Below, piece by piece: positions 1 to 7,690 of a stretch of DNA of 64,000 bases. The notes beneath the pieces were generated by a model. That model was given only the letters and a program-made list of their open reading frames with translations, had not been told where the DNA came from and did not search any database. Where the stretch lies: the NCBI RefSeq assembly GCF_000194605.1, contig NC_015321.1, positions 186,001 through 250,000 of the forward strand, written 5' to 3'. Source of the stretch: Fluviicola taffensis DSM 16823 (GTDB lineage Bacteria > Bacteroidota > Bacteroidia > Flavobacteriales_D > Crocinitomicaceae). Position 1 is the stretch's first letter. Each line of letters starts with the position of its first letter. The position numbers and the translations under genes are program-made.

Positions 1-720
1 GCGCAAAATAGACGAAGTCTTATCGATTTCACCTAAAACACGACGTGGTGGAGTAGCTTGCTTCAAATTAGCATGCATCGTCTTCCACTTTTCCATCAAA
101 TTACGTAAATCCTGATCGATTGCCTCTACTTTTTTGTTTTCGGCAACAGTGCGGATAATGACACCAAAATTTTTCGGTCTGATATCATCCATCAAGCGGC
201 GTAGGCGATCACGCTCTTCTTGACTTTTAATTTTTTGAGAGATCGATACTTTTTCTGAAAAAGGAACTAATACCAAATAACGCCCAGCAAGTGTCAATTC
301 TGCACTTAAACGCGGGCCTTTACTTGAAATTGGTTCTTTAGCAACTTGTACCAAAATTGGCGAAGTAGTTGATAAAATCTCAGTAATTTTTCCATCTTTC
401 GGAATGTCTTTTTCTGACTTGAAATACAACAAATCAGAGACATTCTGCTTCCCTTGCAGGGTATCTTTGGTAAATTTATTCAACGATTGAAATTGCGGAC
501 CTAAATCAAGATAATGCAAAAACGCATCTTTCTCATATCCAACATCCACAAACGCTGCATTTAAACTGGGCACTACTTTTCGAACTTTCCCTAGGTATAT
601 ATCACCCACAGCAAAATCAGTACTTCCCTGTTCTTGATGCAACTCAATCAATTTCCCATCGCGCAAGAGAGCAAGCCAAACACCACCATCACGGGTGTCA
701 ACAACTAGTTCTAAACTCAC
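1..720 (-). CDS. rng: Ribonuclease G/E family protein, N-terminal part (runs off window start)
   Basis: This is the first 240 codons of an RNase E/G family endoribonuclease, which processes rRNA precursors and starts mRNA decay. The protein reads VSLELVVDTRDGG from a GTG codon at 720, then has the S1-like RNA-binding region with VGDIYLGKVRKVVPSLNAAF and VDVGYEKDAFLHYLDLGPQF (about residues 33-75), typical of Bacteroidota Rng proteins. No ATG lies near the conserved N-terminus, so GTG is the best start. The catalytic aspartates and the zinc-link region lie beyond the window. A terminator (752-782) separates it from the small basic protein gene upstream, so it probably has its own promoter in 721-750, although I see no clear -7 element there. 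The family call is firm; RNase G rather than E is inferred from family habit in this phylum. Confidence 0.9.
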   Translation of the reverse strand, partial: MSLELVVDTRDGGVWLALLRDGKLIELHQEQGSTDFAVGDIYLGKVRKVVPSLNAAFVDVGYEKDAFLHYLDLGPQFQSLNKFTKDTLQGKQNVSDLLYFKSEKDIPKDGKITEILSTTSPILVQVAKEPISSKGPRLSAELTLAGRYLVLVPFSEKVSISQKIKSQEERDRLRRLMDDIRPKNFGVIIRTVAENKKVEAIDQDLRNLMEKWKTMHANLKQATPPRRVLGEIDKTSSILR

Positions 721-751
721 GAACGTATAAATTAGAAAGTAACTAAAATAG

Positions 752-782
752 AAAAACTTAGTAAGCAAATCTACTTACTAAG
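752..782 (-). terminator. Rho-independent terminator after the AURKAIP1/COX24-type gene
   Basis: A perfect 9-bp stem (CTTAGTAAG at 757-765 pairing with CTTACTAAG at 774-782) closes an 8-base loop. On the minus strand it is followed directly by TTTTTC. It lies 25 bases past the stop of the small basic protein gene and upstream of the RNase G start. Confidence 0.7.
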
Positions 783-807
783 CTCTTCCAATATCTACAA
801 GAAGTTT

Positions 808-900
808 TTATTTCTTCTTTTTATGACGATTTTTTCTTAGTCTTTTCTTACGCTTGTGCGTCGCCATTTTATGTCTTTTTCTTTTCTTACCGCTTGGCAT
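808..900 (-). CDS. AURKAIP1/COX24-domain small basic protein, ribosome-associated (30 aa)
   Basis: This 30-residue protein begins MPSGKKRKRHKM and is almost entirely lysine, arginine and histidine. It matches, from memory, the AURKAIP1/COX24-type mini-proteins annotated throughout Bacteroidota; the actinobacterial relative is ribosomal protein bS22, so a place on the small ribosomal subunit is likely but inferred. The gene is short enough to be missed by length-filtered gene finders. It is bracketed by two terminators (752-782 after it, 954-984 after hup upstream), so it looks monocistronic. The ATG at 900 is the only reasonable start. Its position between rng and hup fits a housekeeping RNA/translation neighbourhood. 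Confidence 0.85.
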   Translation of the reverse strand: MPSGKKRKRHKMATHKRKKRLRKNRHKKKK

Positions 901-953
901 AGCAATATTATTTTATGGTTATTAATACAATTATTTCTTTTTCAATAGCTTTT

Positions 954-984
954 AAAAAAAGCACTCCCGTGTTAACAGGAGTGC
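954..984 (-). terminator. Rho-independent terminator after hup
   Basis: A GC-rich 7-bp stem (GCACTCC at 961-967 with GGAGTGC at 978-984) has a 10-base loop. On the minus strand it is followed by seven T residues. It lies about 50 bases beyond the HU stop codon. Confidence 0.85.
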
Positions 985-1036
985 AAAGATATCAAAATAA
1001 GTTTTTCTACAACTAGTTGTAAGAAAAAAGATAGAA

Positions 1037-1327
1037 TTATTTTACAATTACTCTATTCTTAACCTCTTCAACGAATGTTTTAGCTGGTTTAAATGAAGGA
1101 ATATTATGAGCTGGGATAATAATCGTTGTGTTTTTTGAAATATTGCGTCCCGTCTTCTCTGCTCTCTCTTTCACGATGAAGCTACCAAAACCTCTCAAAT
1201 AAACATTTTGACCTTTAGTCAAAGAAGTTTTAATAGAAGTCATAAATGCCTCTACAGCTTTCTGCGCTTCATTTCTTTCCAATCCTGTTTCCTCTGCAAT
1301 TTCAGCAACGATATCTGCCTTTGTCAT
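1037..1327 (-). CDS. hup: HU family DNA-binding protein
   Basis: This 96-residue protein is a histone-like HU/IHF family member that bends and compacts DNA as a dimer. It starts MTKADIVAEIAEETGL, has the helical dimerisation half at residues 1-45, and the conserved VYLRGFGSFIVKERAEKTGR segment leading into the DNA-binding beta arm (about 43-75), ending near PSFKPAKTFVEEV. Its length is normal for HU. It is followed by a strong terminator (954-984). A good -7 element (TACTTTTG, 1371-1378 on the minus strand) lies about 45 bases upstream, back to back with the mutY promoter. Family assignment is secure; HU versus an IHF-like subunit cannot be settled from sequence alone. Confidence 0.95.
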   Translation of the reverse strand: MTKADIVAEIAEETGLERNEAQKAVEAFMTSIKTSLTKGQNVYLRGFGSFIVKERAEKTGRNISKNTTIIIPAHNIPSFKPAKTFVEEVKNRVIVK

Positions 1328-1370
1328 CTTATTATAAATTAAAAATTTTCAACTTTGTGATTTTCAGGTG

Positions 1371-1378
1371 CAAAAGTA
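1371..1378 (-). promoter_or_regulatory. Candidate Bacteroidota -7 promoter element for hup
   Basis: On the minus strand the sequence reads TACTTTTG, matching the TAnnTTTG -7 consensus of Bacteroidota. I see no well-spaced -33 TTTG. It lies in the divergent hup/mutY interval. Confidence 0.55.
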
Positions 1379-1393
1379 GTCAGCAAAAGCGTT

Positions 1394-1401
1394 TATTTTT
1401 G
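1394..1401 (+). promoter_or_regulatory. Candidate -7 promoter element for mutY
   Basis: TATTTTTG matches TAnnTTTG and lies 34 bases before the mutY ATG. It is 15 bases from the opposing hup element, so the two promoters probably overlap in their upstream parts. Confidence 0.5.
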
Positions 1402-1435
1402 CTTTATTATTAAAAATTATGAAATTTTTCCCTAA

Positions 1436-2443
1436 ATGACTGATTTTGCCCTACTAATAAGCGATTGGTACAGACTAAATGCTCGCGAGCTACCTTGGCG
1501 AAGCACCAAAAATGCGTATTTTATATGGTTGTCGGAGGTGATTTTACAACAAACGAGGGTTGATCAAGGGATGAAATACTACCTAAACCTCATCGAAAAC
1601 TACCCAAATTTGAAACAACTTGCCGATGCAGATGAAGAATCTATCTTGAAACTTTGGCAAGGATTAGGGTATTATTCTAGAGCCCGAAACTTGCATAAGA
1701 CAGCTCAACAAGTTCGGGATGAATACCAAGGAGAGTTTCCAAAAACGTATTCCGAAATCATTCAATTGAAAGGGATTGGTCCTTACACAGCTGCTGCAAT
1801 TTCATCTTTTGCCTTTGATTTACCTCATGCAGTAGTAGACGGAAATGTCTATCGCATATTGAGCAGGTATTATGGAATTGACGAACCGATTGATTCTACA
1901 CAAGGAAAGAAAACATTTCAAGCATTAGCAGATTCATTGATTCCCAGCTCAGATCCTGCTCTATTTAACCAAGCCATTATGGAATTTGGGGCCATGCAGT
2001 GCATTCCGAATAATCCGAATTGTGAATCATGTGTCTTGAATCAAAGCTGTTTTAGCGCATTTAATTCAGAATTAATCAAAAAACTACCCATCAAAAAAGG
2101 TAAAACAAAAGTAAGAAAGCGCTATTTCCACTATTTACATATTGAAAATAAGCATGAAATTGCGTTAGATCAGCGAACGGGAAAAGATGTTTGGGAGAAA
2201 CTATATGAATTTCCTATGATTGAAAGTACCGATGAATCAATTCCATTGATTTTTGCCGATTCTGCCCAGTTAATATACCAAACTAAGCACATTTTAAGCC
2301 ATCAACACATTTATGCATTCTTTTATACCTCAGATAAGTCTGAAATAGCGGGATTGGACTTTAAATTCGTTGAAAAAAGTCATTTCGAAGATTATCCGAT
2401 TCATCGATTGATGGAGAAATACCTTGAGTCTAATTCCAAATGA
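1436..2443 (+). CDS. mutY: A/G-specific adenine DNA glycosylase MutY
   Basis: MutY removes adenine mispaired with 8-oxoguanine. The 335-residue protein has the N-terminal glycosylase motif WLSEVILQQTRV with the catalytic glutamate, the helix-hairpin-helix LKGIGPYTAAAI (about residue 115), and VDGNVYRIL with the catalytic aspartate. The [4Fe-4S] cluster ligands are spaced C-X6-C-X2-C-X5-C in CIPNNPNCESCVLNQSC (about residues 185-201). The C-terminal part is the NUDIX-like 8-oxoG recognition domain, with a conserved H near ILSHQHIYAFFY. Length is typical. It heads the mutY-ssb-gldE-gldD order conserved in flavobacteria, although a 169-base gap with an inverted-repeat element separates it from ssb. 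Confidence 0.97.
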   Translation: MTDFALLISDWYRLNARELPWRSTKNAYFIWLSEVILQQTRVDQGMKYYLNLIENYPNLKQLADADEESILKLWQGLGYYSRARNLHKTAQQVRDEYQGEFPKTYSEIIQLKGIGPYTAAAISSFAFDLPHAVVDGNVYRILSRYYGIDEPIDSTQGKKTFQALADSLIPSSDPALFNQAIMEFGAMQCIPNNPNCESCVLNQSCFSAFNSELIKKLPIKKGKTKVRKRYFHYLHIENKHEIALDQRTGKDVWEKLYEFPMIESTDESIPLIFADSAQLIYQTKHILSHQHIYAFFYTSDKSEIAGLDFKFVEKSHFEDYPIHRLMEKYLESNSK

Positions 2444-2452
2444 CCAATCCTG

Positions 2453-2587
2453 AATTACGAATTTGAAATGAAGGATGGAAAATTGAAATGTTAAACTGCG
2501 CTAACGCTTGTTTACATCAAAAGCTTTGCTTTCTCTTCTTTTAAATTATCCATTTTAAATTTTCAATTCATTTAGGAATTCGTAATT
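2453..2587. repeat. Intergenic inverted-repeat element 1 (about 135 bp)
   Basis: The mutY-ssb gap is bounded by perfect 11-bp inverted ends (AATTACGAATT at 2453-2463 and AATTCGTAATT at 2577-2587). The pairing continues imperfectly inward through AT-rich segments such as GGAAAATTGAAATG on the left and CATTTTAAATTTTCAATTC on the right. There is no coding capacity. The same end sequence recurs at 4982-5148. It could be a small non-autonomous element or a structured terminator region. Confidence 0.55.
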
Positions 2588-2588
2588 T

Positions 2589-2596
2589 TATGTTTG
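2589..2596 (+). promoter_or_regulatory. Candidate -7 promoter element for ssb-gldE-gldD
   Basis: TATGTTTG matches TAnnTTTG and lies 16 bases before the ssb ATG, immediately after the inverted-repeat element. Confidence 0.45.
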
Positions 2597-2612
2597 TTAT
2601 ATTTTGAGAAAT

Positions 2613-3062
2613 ATGTCTGGTAGCGTAAATAAAGTCATTTTAATAGGAAACTTAGGGAAAGACCCTGAAGTAAGACGATTGGAAAACGGAGCTGTTGTGG
2701 CTAGTTTCCCGATTGCGACATCTGAAACCTATACCGATAGAACAACAGGAGAGCGCAAAGACAATACCGATTGGCACAATATTGTGGTTTGGAGAGGATT
2801 GGCCGAAGTTGTGGAGAAATATGTGCGAAAAGGTCAGAAAATTTACGTTGAAGGAAAATTAAAAACACGTTCTTGGACCGATCAAGCTGGTGCAACACGT
2901 TATACGACAGAAGTTGTCGCTGATGAATTGACCATCCTTACACCAAGAAATGATCAAGATAGACCAGCGAACACCAACAATCCTCCTTATCCAACTGAAG
3001 AACCGCAGAATCAAAGCCCCATGGATTTAGGCATTAGCCCGAATGACGATTTACCCTTTTAA
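2613..3062 (+). CDS. ssb: Single-stranded DNA-binding protein
   Basis: SSB coats single-stranded DNA during replication, recombination and repair. The 149-residue protein begins MSGSVNKVILIGNLGKDPEV, contains the OB-fold core (about residues 4-107, including WHNIVVWRGLAEVVEKYVRK), a proline/asparagine-rich linker, and the acidic tip NDDLPF, which matches the C-terminal protein-interaction motif DDxPF. I chose the ATG at 2613 rather than a TTG three codons upstream, because homologues start at MSGSVNKV and the TTG lies very close to the -7 element. The stop is two bases from the gldE start, so the genes are co-transcribed. Confidence 0.95.
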   Translation: MSGSVNKVILIGNLGKDPEVRRLENGAVVASFPIATSETYTDRTTGERKDNTDWHNIVVWRGLAEVVEKYVRKGQKIYVEGKLKTRSWTDQAGATRYTTEVVADELTILTPRNDQDRPANTNNPPYPTEEPQNQSPMDLGISPNDDLPF

Positions 3063-3064
3063 TC

Positions 3065-4399
3065 ATGGATAGTATACCCAGATTAAGTTCAGATATTATT
3101 CCCGCCAGTATTCAAGCTGGATTCACTGTATCAGACAATATCGCTTCACTAGTCATTATTTTCATTCTAATTGCATGTTCAGCGCTTGTCTCAGCATCTG
3201 AAGTTGCCTTTTTCTCTTTGAGTCCTTCTGAAAAAAAAGATTTAGAAGAAGAACATTCTAGAAGCTCGAAAGCCATTTTAAAGCTTCTTTCAAAACCAAA
3301 GGATTTACTTGCAAGTATTCTAATTACAAACAATTTTATCAATGTTTGCATCATTATTCTTTCAACTGGAGTAATTGATCAATTTTTTCCGAATTCGGAT
3401 AAACCAAATACGCTTCGCTTTTTGATTGAAGTTGTTGGAATTAGTACTTTTCTTTTGCTTTTAGGCGAGGTTGCCCCAAAACTCTATGCTTCTCGAAATA
3501 CCTTATCTACAGCCCGTTTCATGGCGAATCCAATCATATTCATCAACATCCTACCTCCTTTTTCCTGGTTACGTTGGTTATTGGTAAACGGAACGAACAT
3601 GATCAATAAACGCGCTAAGAAAAGAGGAATTAATTTATCTTCCGATGATTTAGAACACGCGCTCGCCTTAACAAAAGAAGATTCAGATAACGAAGATGAA
3701 CACCGAATCTTAGAAGGAATTATCAAATTTGGAAATACGGAAGTTCGCCAAATTATGAAATCTCGACTTGATCTTGTAACGATTTCTAGCGATGCCACTT
3801 TTAGAGAAGTACTCGATGTGATACTTGATGCAGGATATTCCCGTATTCCAATTCATGAATCCTCTTTCGATAATGTGATTGGAATTTTATACATCAAAGA
3901 TTTGCTTCCATATATCAATAACGAATTGTTCGAATGGAAGACACTTCTGAGAAAGGCATATTTCATTCCTGAAAATAAAAAAATCGATGATTTACTAAAA
4001 GAATTTCAAGACATGAAAATGCACATGGCAATTGTAGTGGATGAATATGGTGGTTCAAGTGGATTAGTCACTTTAGAGGATGTATTAGAAGAAATTGTAG
4101 GCGATATTACCGATGAATTTGATGATGACGATTTGATTTACACAAAAATAGATGATCAAACCTATCTTTTTGAAGGAAGAACCTCCCTTGTTGATTTCTA
4201 CAAAGTCTTGGAAATTGATGGGAAAGACTTTGACCAAACGAAAGGAGAATCCGATACCATTGGAGGATTTATTATTGAACAAGCAGGACGAATTCTCCGA
4301 AATAACGAATACATTCGTTGTGGAAACATCAAATTAATTGTTGAAAGTTCCGACAAACGAAGAATAAAAATGATTAAAACAATTCTAGAAAATGATTAA
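3065..4399 (+). CDS. gldE: Gliding motility-associated protein GldE (CNNM/CBS-pair membrane protein)
   Basis: The 444-residue protein has the architecture of the HlyC/CorC/CNNM family: an N-terminal transmembrane DUF21 domain (segments about residues 25-47, 85-105 and 120-145), two CBS domains (about 220-335, with MKSRLDLVTI and IVVDEYGGSSGLVTLEDVLEEIVGDI), and a C-terminal CorC/HlyC domain. In flavobacteria this gene directly precedes gldD and is GldE, a partner of GldD in gliding motility and T9SS function; related family members move divalent cations. It follows ssb by two bases and overlaps gldD by eight bases. The GldE name rests mainly on this gene order, which is characteristic. Confidence 0.9.
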   Translation: MDSIPRLSSDIIPASIQAGFTVSDNIASLVIIFILIACSALVSASEVAFFSLSPSEKKDLEEEHSRSSKAILKLLSKPKDLLASILITNNFINVCIIILSTGVIDQFFPNSDKPNTLRFLIEVVGISTFLLLLGEVAPKLYASRNTLSTARFMANPIIFINILPPFSWLRWLLVNGTNMINKRAKKRGINLSSDDLEHALALTKEDSDNEDEHRILEGIIKFGNTEVRQIMKSRLDLVTISSDATFREVLDVILDAGYSRIPIHESSFDNVIGILYIKDLLPYINNELFEWKTLLRKAYFIPENKKIDDLLKEFQDMKMHMAIVVDEYGGSSGLVTLEDVLEEIVGDITDEFDDDDLIYTKIDDQTYLFEGRTSLVDFYKVLEIDGKDFDQTKGESDTIGGFIIEQAGRILRNNEYIRCGNIKLIVESSDKRRIKMIKTILEND

Positions 4400-4973
4400 G
4401 CTTATAGGTTCAGCATTGATTTTAACAATCTTATTATGCAGTTGCGGAGGCGATGATTTATTAATTCCAAAACCACCAACCTACCTGAGAACGGACTTTC
4501 CAGAGCACAGCTATCGAAAAGTGAGCGAAGCATCTACTTATTCTTTTGAAATGTCGAAGATTTATTTTTCGAAGCAAATCATGTATCAAGGAAAAGCAAC
4601 TGACCATGCTGAAATTAATTTAGGCCCTCTAAATGGGGTTTTGTATTTGAATTATTACCCCATTCCAAATAGAGACACTTTGGTTCGATACATCAATTTA
4701 TCCAATGATAAAGTGGACGAGCATCAGATAAAGGCGACTAAAATCAGCGATCAGAATTTCATTTTCCCAGGAAAAAAAGTATACGGAACACTCTTCGAAT
4801 TGGAAGGAAATGTTGCAACGAACTTTCAATTTTATCTAACCGATTCGACGTCTCATTTTCTTCGTGGGGAAATATTGATGAATTGTAGACCTAATTACGA
4901 TTCGCTTCGCCCCTCATTGAATTACCTCAAAGCAGATTTAATTCATTTGATTGAAACTGTTGAATGGAAATAG
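4392..4973 (+). CDS. gldD: Gliding motility lipoprotein GldD
   Basis: The 193-residue protein has a lipoprotein signal peptide (MIKLIGSALILTILLCSCGG, with the lipobox cysteine near residue 18) and the GldD features YLRTDFPEHSYRK and NLGPLNGVLYLNYYPI. GldD is required for gliding in Flavobacterium johnsoniae and is thought to support assembly of the gliding/T9SS machinery. The gene overlaps gldE by eight bases, so translation is probably coupled. No convincing terminator follows, only the AATTACG/CGTAATT repeat region at 4982-5148. Confidence is high because sequence and neighbour agree. Confidence 0.93.
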   Translation: MIKLIGSALILTILLCSCGGDDLLIPKPPTYLRTDFPEHSYRKVSEASTYSFEMSKIYFSKQIMYQGKATDHAEINLGPLNGVLYLNYYPIPNRDTLVRYINLSNDKVDEHQIKATKISDQNFIFPGKKVYGTLFELEGNVATNFQFYLTDSTSHFLRGEILMNCRPNYDSLRPSLNYLKADLIHLIETVEWK

Positions 4974-4981
4974 CTTCGCTC

Positions 4982-5148
4982 ATTACGAATTACGAGTTCC
5001 GAATTAAAAGTTAGAGCAACTAAGTTTGATCTCTTTTATCAACATTCAAAAATCAACTTTTTGTTTTCCAGTTCGCAATATTGCAAATTGGAGAATTGGC
5101 GAAATCAAAAAATCGTAATTCGTAATTCGTAATTCGTAATTCGTAATT
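4982..5148. repeat. Intergenic inverted-repeat element 2 with a 7-bp tandem repeat
   Basis: The left end carries two adjacent ATTACG units (4982-4987 and 4989-4994). The right end carries five perfect head-to-tail copies of CGTAATT (5114-5148), the reverse complement of the left unit. The arrangement mirrors the element at 2453-2587, but with an expanded right end. It has no coding capacity. Confidence 0.6.
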
Positions 5149-5212
5149 CTACTAAGTAGTTTACTTAGAATGAGTAAGATTCATTATTTTTATAGAAACT
5201 ATATTTCTCTCT

Positions 5213-7582
5213 ATGAAAACTACTCTCCTTTTATTTTCCTTCCTGCTTTCTTGTTTGGCATATTCACAAGAATATTCTCGAGCTAAAATTTTTGCAGACT
5301 CAAAAGGTCTACAAACCTTAGCTGAACTAGGGATTGCCATTGATCATGGAACAATCAAACGCGAAACTTTCTTTATTTCTGATTTCTCCAAAGATGAAAT
5401 TAAGCAAATGCGCGAAGTTGGTTTCGAAGTTGAAATTCTGATTGCAGACGTGCAAACTTATTACGTCAACCGAAATTTAAACAACTCAGGAACAACGTCA
5501 AATACGGAAAAAAACACAACCTGTCCGCCTAGTTCTAGTTCATCTACATTTACACCAACAGTTCCTTCGAATTTTAATTTAGGTACAATGGGCGGATTTT
5601 ATACCTACCAAGAATTCCTTGCTGAAATTGATGCCATGGCTACTCAATATCCCAATTTAATTACAGTTAAGGACACAATCAGCAACTTTTTAAGTATTCA
5701 AAACAGACCGATTTATTGGATGCGTTTGAGCGATAATCCAAACTCAGATGAAGCAGAACCTGAGGTACTTTATACGGCTGTTCACCACGCAAGAGAGCCA
5801 AACTCACTTTCTGAGGTCATTTTTTATATGTGGTACTTACTTGAAAACTACAATTCAAGTCAAGAAGTTAAATTTTTAGTCGACAATACAGAAATGTACT
5901 TCGTTCCAATGATCAATCCAGATGGATACATTCATAATCAAACAACCAATCCTAACGGTGGTGGAATGTGGCGCAAAAATCGTCGATTGAATAGTGGTGG
6001 ATCTTACGGAGTAGACTTGAATCGAAATTATTCGTATGGTTGGGGAACAACGGGAACATCAACTCAGCAAAACAATGATACTTACTGCGGTACTGCTGCT
6101 TTCTCAGAGCCCGAAACACAAGCTATTAAGTGGTTTTGTGAAAATAGAGATTTTCAATATGCTTTCAATGCACATACTTACGCCAACGATATTTTGTTCC
6201 CCATTGGAACAACAACTGCTGAATTTGCAGTAGACCACAATTATTTTGAGGCATTTACACATCACATGGTTCAATACAATGGTTATGAGAACAAGAAATC
6301 TTCGGCTCTCTATCCTGCTTCTGGAGATTCAGATGATTATATGTACAAGTCAGACACCATTGTGAAGCCTAAGATTTTTGCAATGACACCTGAAGTCAGC
6401 AATACGAGTGACGGATTTTGGCCAGCAAGTAATGAAATCACAGGGATTTGTCAGGACATGGTATTTCCCAACTTGATTTTATCTCATTTGACTCACCGAT
6501 ATTTAGAAGTAAACGATATTGATCCAAGTATGGTTTCTACAACAACGGGTAATTTCAATCACAGTGCTTATCGACTAGGTTTGGAAGACGGACCTGTAAA
6601 TGTGAGTATTACACCGATTACAGGCATTCAATCTGTAGGAACTGCAAGTACTCACAATTTGGCAATTATGGGTTCTCAAAACAGCGGAATTTCTTATGTA
6701 CTGAATCCTACTATTCAATTTGGAGATATCATCAAATATGTTTTAAATACAGAATATATTGGCTGGACAAAACACGACACCATTGTAAAAACCTTTGGGA
6801 ATATCAACTCTCAATTCATTGATGAAGCCAATAGTGCGGCAAATTGGACAGGAAACTGGGCCACTACTACATCAATATTTGTCTCTCCGAGCACTTCATT
6901 TACAGATAGTCCAAGTGGAGATTATGCAAATAACACAACTAGAACTTACTTATTCAATAACACCATCGACCTGACACATGTGACAGCTGCACAAATTAAT
7001 TTCTATGCAAAATGGGAAATTGAAGCAGATTTCGACTATTGTCAATTTCAAGTTTCAACAGACAATGGAACTACATGGATTGGTCAATGTGGGAATTACA
7101 CAGTGCCTGGAAATAGTGCCGATGGATCTGTACAACCAAATGGACAACCCGTTTATGAAGGAACAGAATCCAATTGGGTAAGAGAAGAAATTAATCTGAG
7201 TGATTACATTGGTGACAGTATCCGTGTACGTTTCATATTAAAATCAGACGGTGGAACAAGAGGTGATGGCTTTTACTTTGATGATTTTGAAATCCTTTAC
7301 AACATTGATGCAACTGGACTTTCTGAAAATGAGATTCAATTATTTCACTTAGTTCCCAATCCTGCTAGTAGTCATGTATCGATTGTATTCGATCAAAAAA
7401 TTCAAGGTGGAAAGATTGAGTTAGTGAATCTGAGTGGTGAAACAATTTCTCAATATCCGATTAATCCTTCTAGTCAATCATTAAATTTAAGTACAGAGAA
7501 TTTATCAGAAGGAGTTTATTATGTTCGCTATATTGGCTTGACTGAGCAAAAATGTCCAGTTAAGTTGGTTGTAATTCACTGA
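5213..7582 (+). CDS. Secreted M14 zinc carboxypeptidase with T9SS C-terminal sorting domain
   Basis: The 789-residue protein has an N-terminal signal peptide (about residues 1-18, ending LSCLAYSQ) and a short propeptide-like region. Its M14 peptidase domain covers about residues 125-430. The zinc ligands are visible as HHAREPNS (H192, E195) and FNAHTYANDILFP (H321); substrate-binding NPDGY, RKNRR and GVDLNRNYSYGW and the catalytic glutamate in TPEVS (E394) are present, so it should be active. A beta-sandwich region with tandem aromatic motifs (about 535-695) ends in FYFDDFEILYN, resembling MAM-like accessory domains. The last ~80 residues (LVPNPASSHVSI ... LSEGVYYVRY) are a type A T9SS sorting domain, predicting secretion through T9SS and surface attachment. 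It stands alone between gldD and the acyltransferase pair. Confidence 0.93.
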   Translation: MKTTLLLFSFLLSCLAYSQEYSRAKIFADSKGLQTLAELGIAIDHGTIKRETFFISDFSKDEIKQMREVGFEVEILIADVQTYYVNRNLNNSGTTSNTEKNTTCPPSSSSSTFTPTVPSNFNLGTMGGFYTYQEFLAEIDAMATQYPNLITVKDTISNFLSIQNRPIYWMRLSDNPNSDEAEPEVLYTAVHHAREPNSLSEVIFYMWYLLENYNSSQEVKFLVDNTEMYFVPMINPDGYIHNQTTNPNGGGMWRKNRRLNSGGSYGVDLNRNYSYGWGTTGTSTQQNNDTYCGTAAFSEPETQAIKWFCENRDFQYAFNAHTYANDILFPIGTTTAEFAVDHNYFEAFTHHMVQYNGYENKKSSALYPASGDSDDYMYKSDTIVKPKIFAMTPEVSNTSDGFWPASNEITGICQDMVFPNLILSHLTHRYLEVNDIDPSMVSTTTGNFNHSAYRLGLEDGPVNVSITPITGIQSVGTASTHNLAIMGSQNSGISYVLNPTIQFGDIIKYVLNTEYIGWTKHDTIVKTFGNINSQFIDEANSAANWTGNWATTTSIFVSPSTSFTDSPSGDYANNTTRTYLFNNTIDLTHVTAAQINFYAKWEIEADFDYCQFQVSTDNGTTWIGQCGNYTVPGNSADGSVQPNGQPVYEGTESNWVREEINLSDYIGDSIRVRFILKSDGGTRGDGFYFDDFEILYNIDATGLSENEIQLFHLVPNPASSHVSIVFDQKIQGGKIELVNLSGETISQYPINPSSQSLNLSTENLSEGVYYVRYIGLTEQKCPVKLVVIH

Positions 7583-7613
7583 CTTAAATTTTCATCTTTG
7601 TAATATTTAAGTC
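7581..7613 (+). terminator. Possible terminator hairpin after the M14 peptidase
   Basis: A perfect 9-bp stem (GACTTAAAT at 7581-7589 and ATTTAAGTC at 7605-7613) overlaps the stop codon. The stem is AT-rich and the following T-run is poor, so its function is uncertain. Confidence 0.4.
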
Positions 7614-7640
7614 AACTCTGATTCTTTTGTTTTTTGTTAC

Positions 7641-7648
7641 TACTTTTG
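7641..7648 (+). promoter_or_regulatory. Candidate -7 promoter element for the MBOAT-SGNH operon
   Basis: TACTTTTG matches TAnnTTTG, 42 bases before the MBOAT ATG. Several TTTTG tracts lie upstream, but none at an ideal spacing. Confidence 0.5.
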
Positions 7649-7690
7649 TACAATTTTAATAGTTATCCTAATAACTCTCCTTAATAAATC

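Noticed and set aside
2604-2612. TTG start of ssb.
   Set aside because: Homologues begin at MSGSVNKV (2613), and the TTG lies close to the candidate -7 element.
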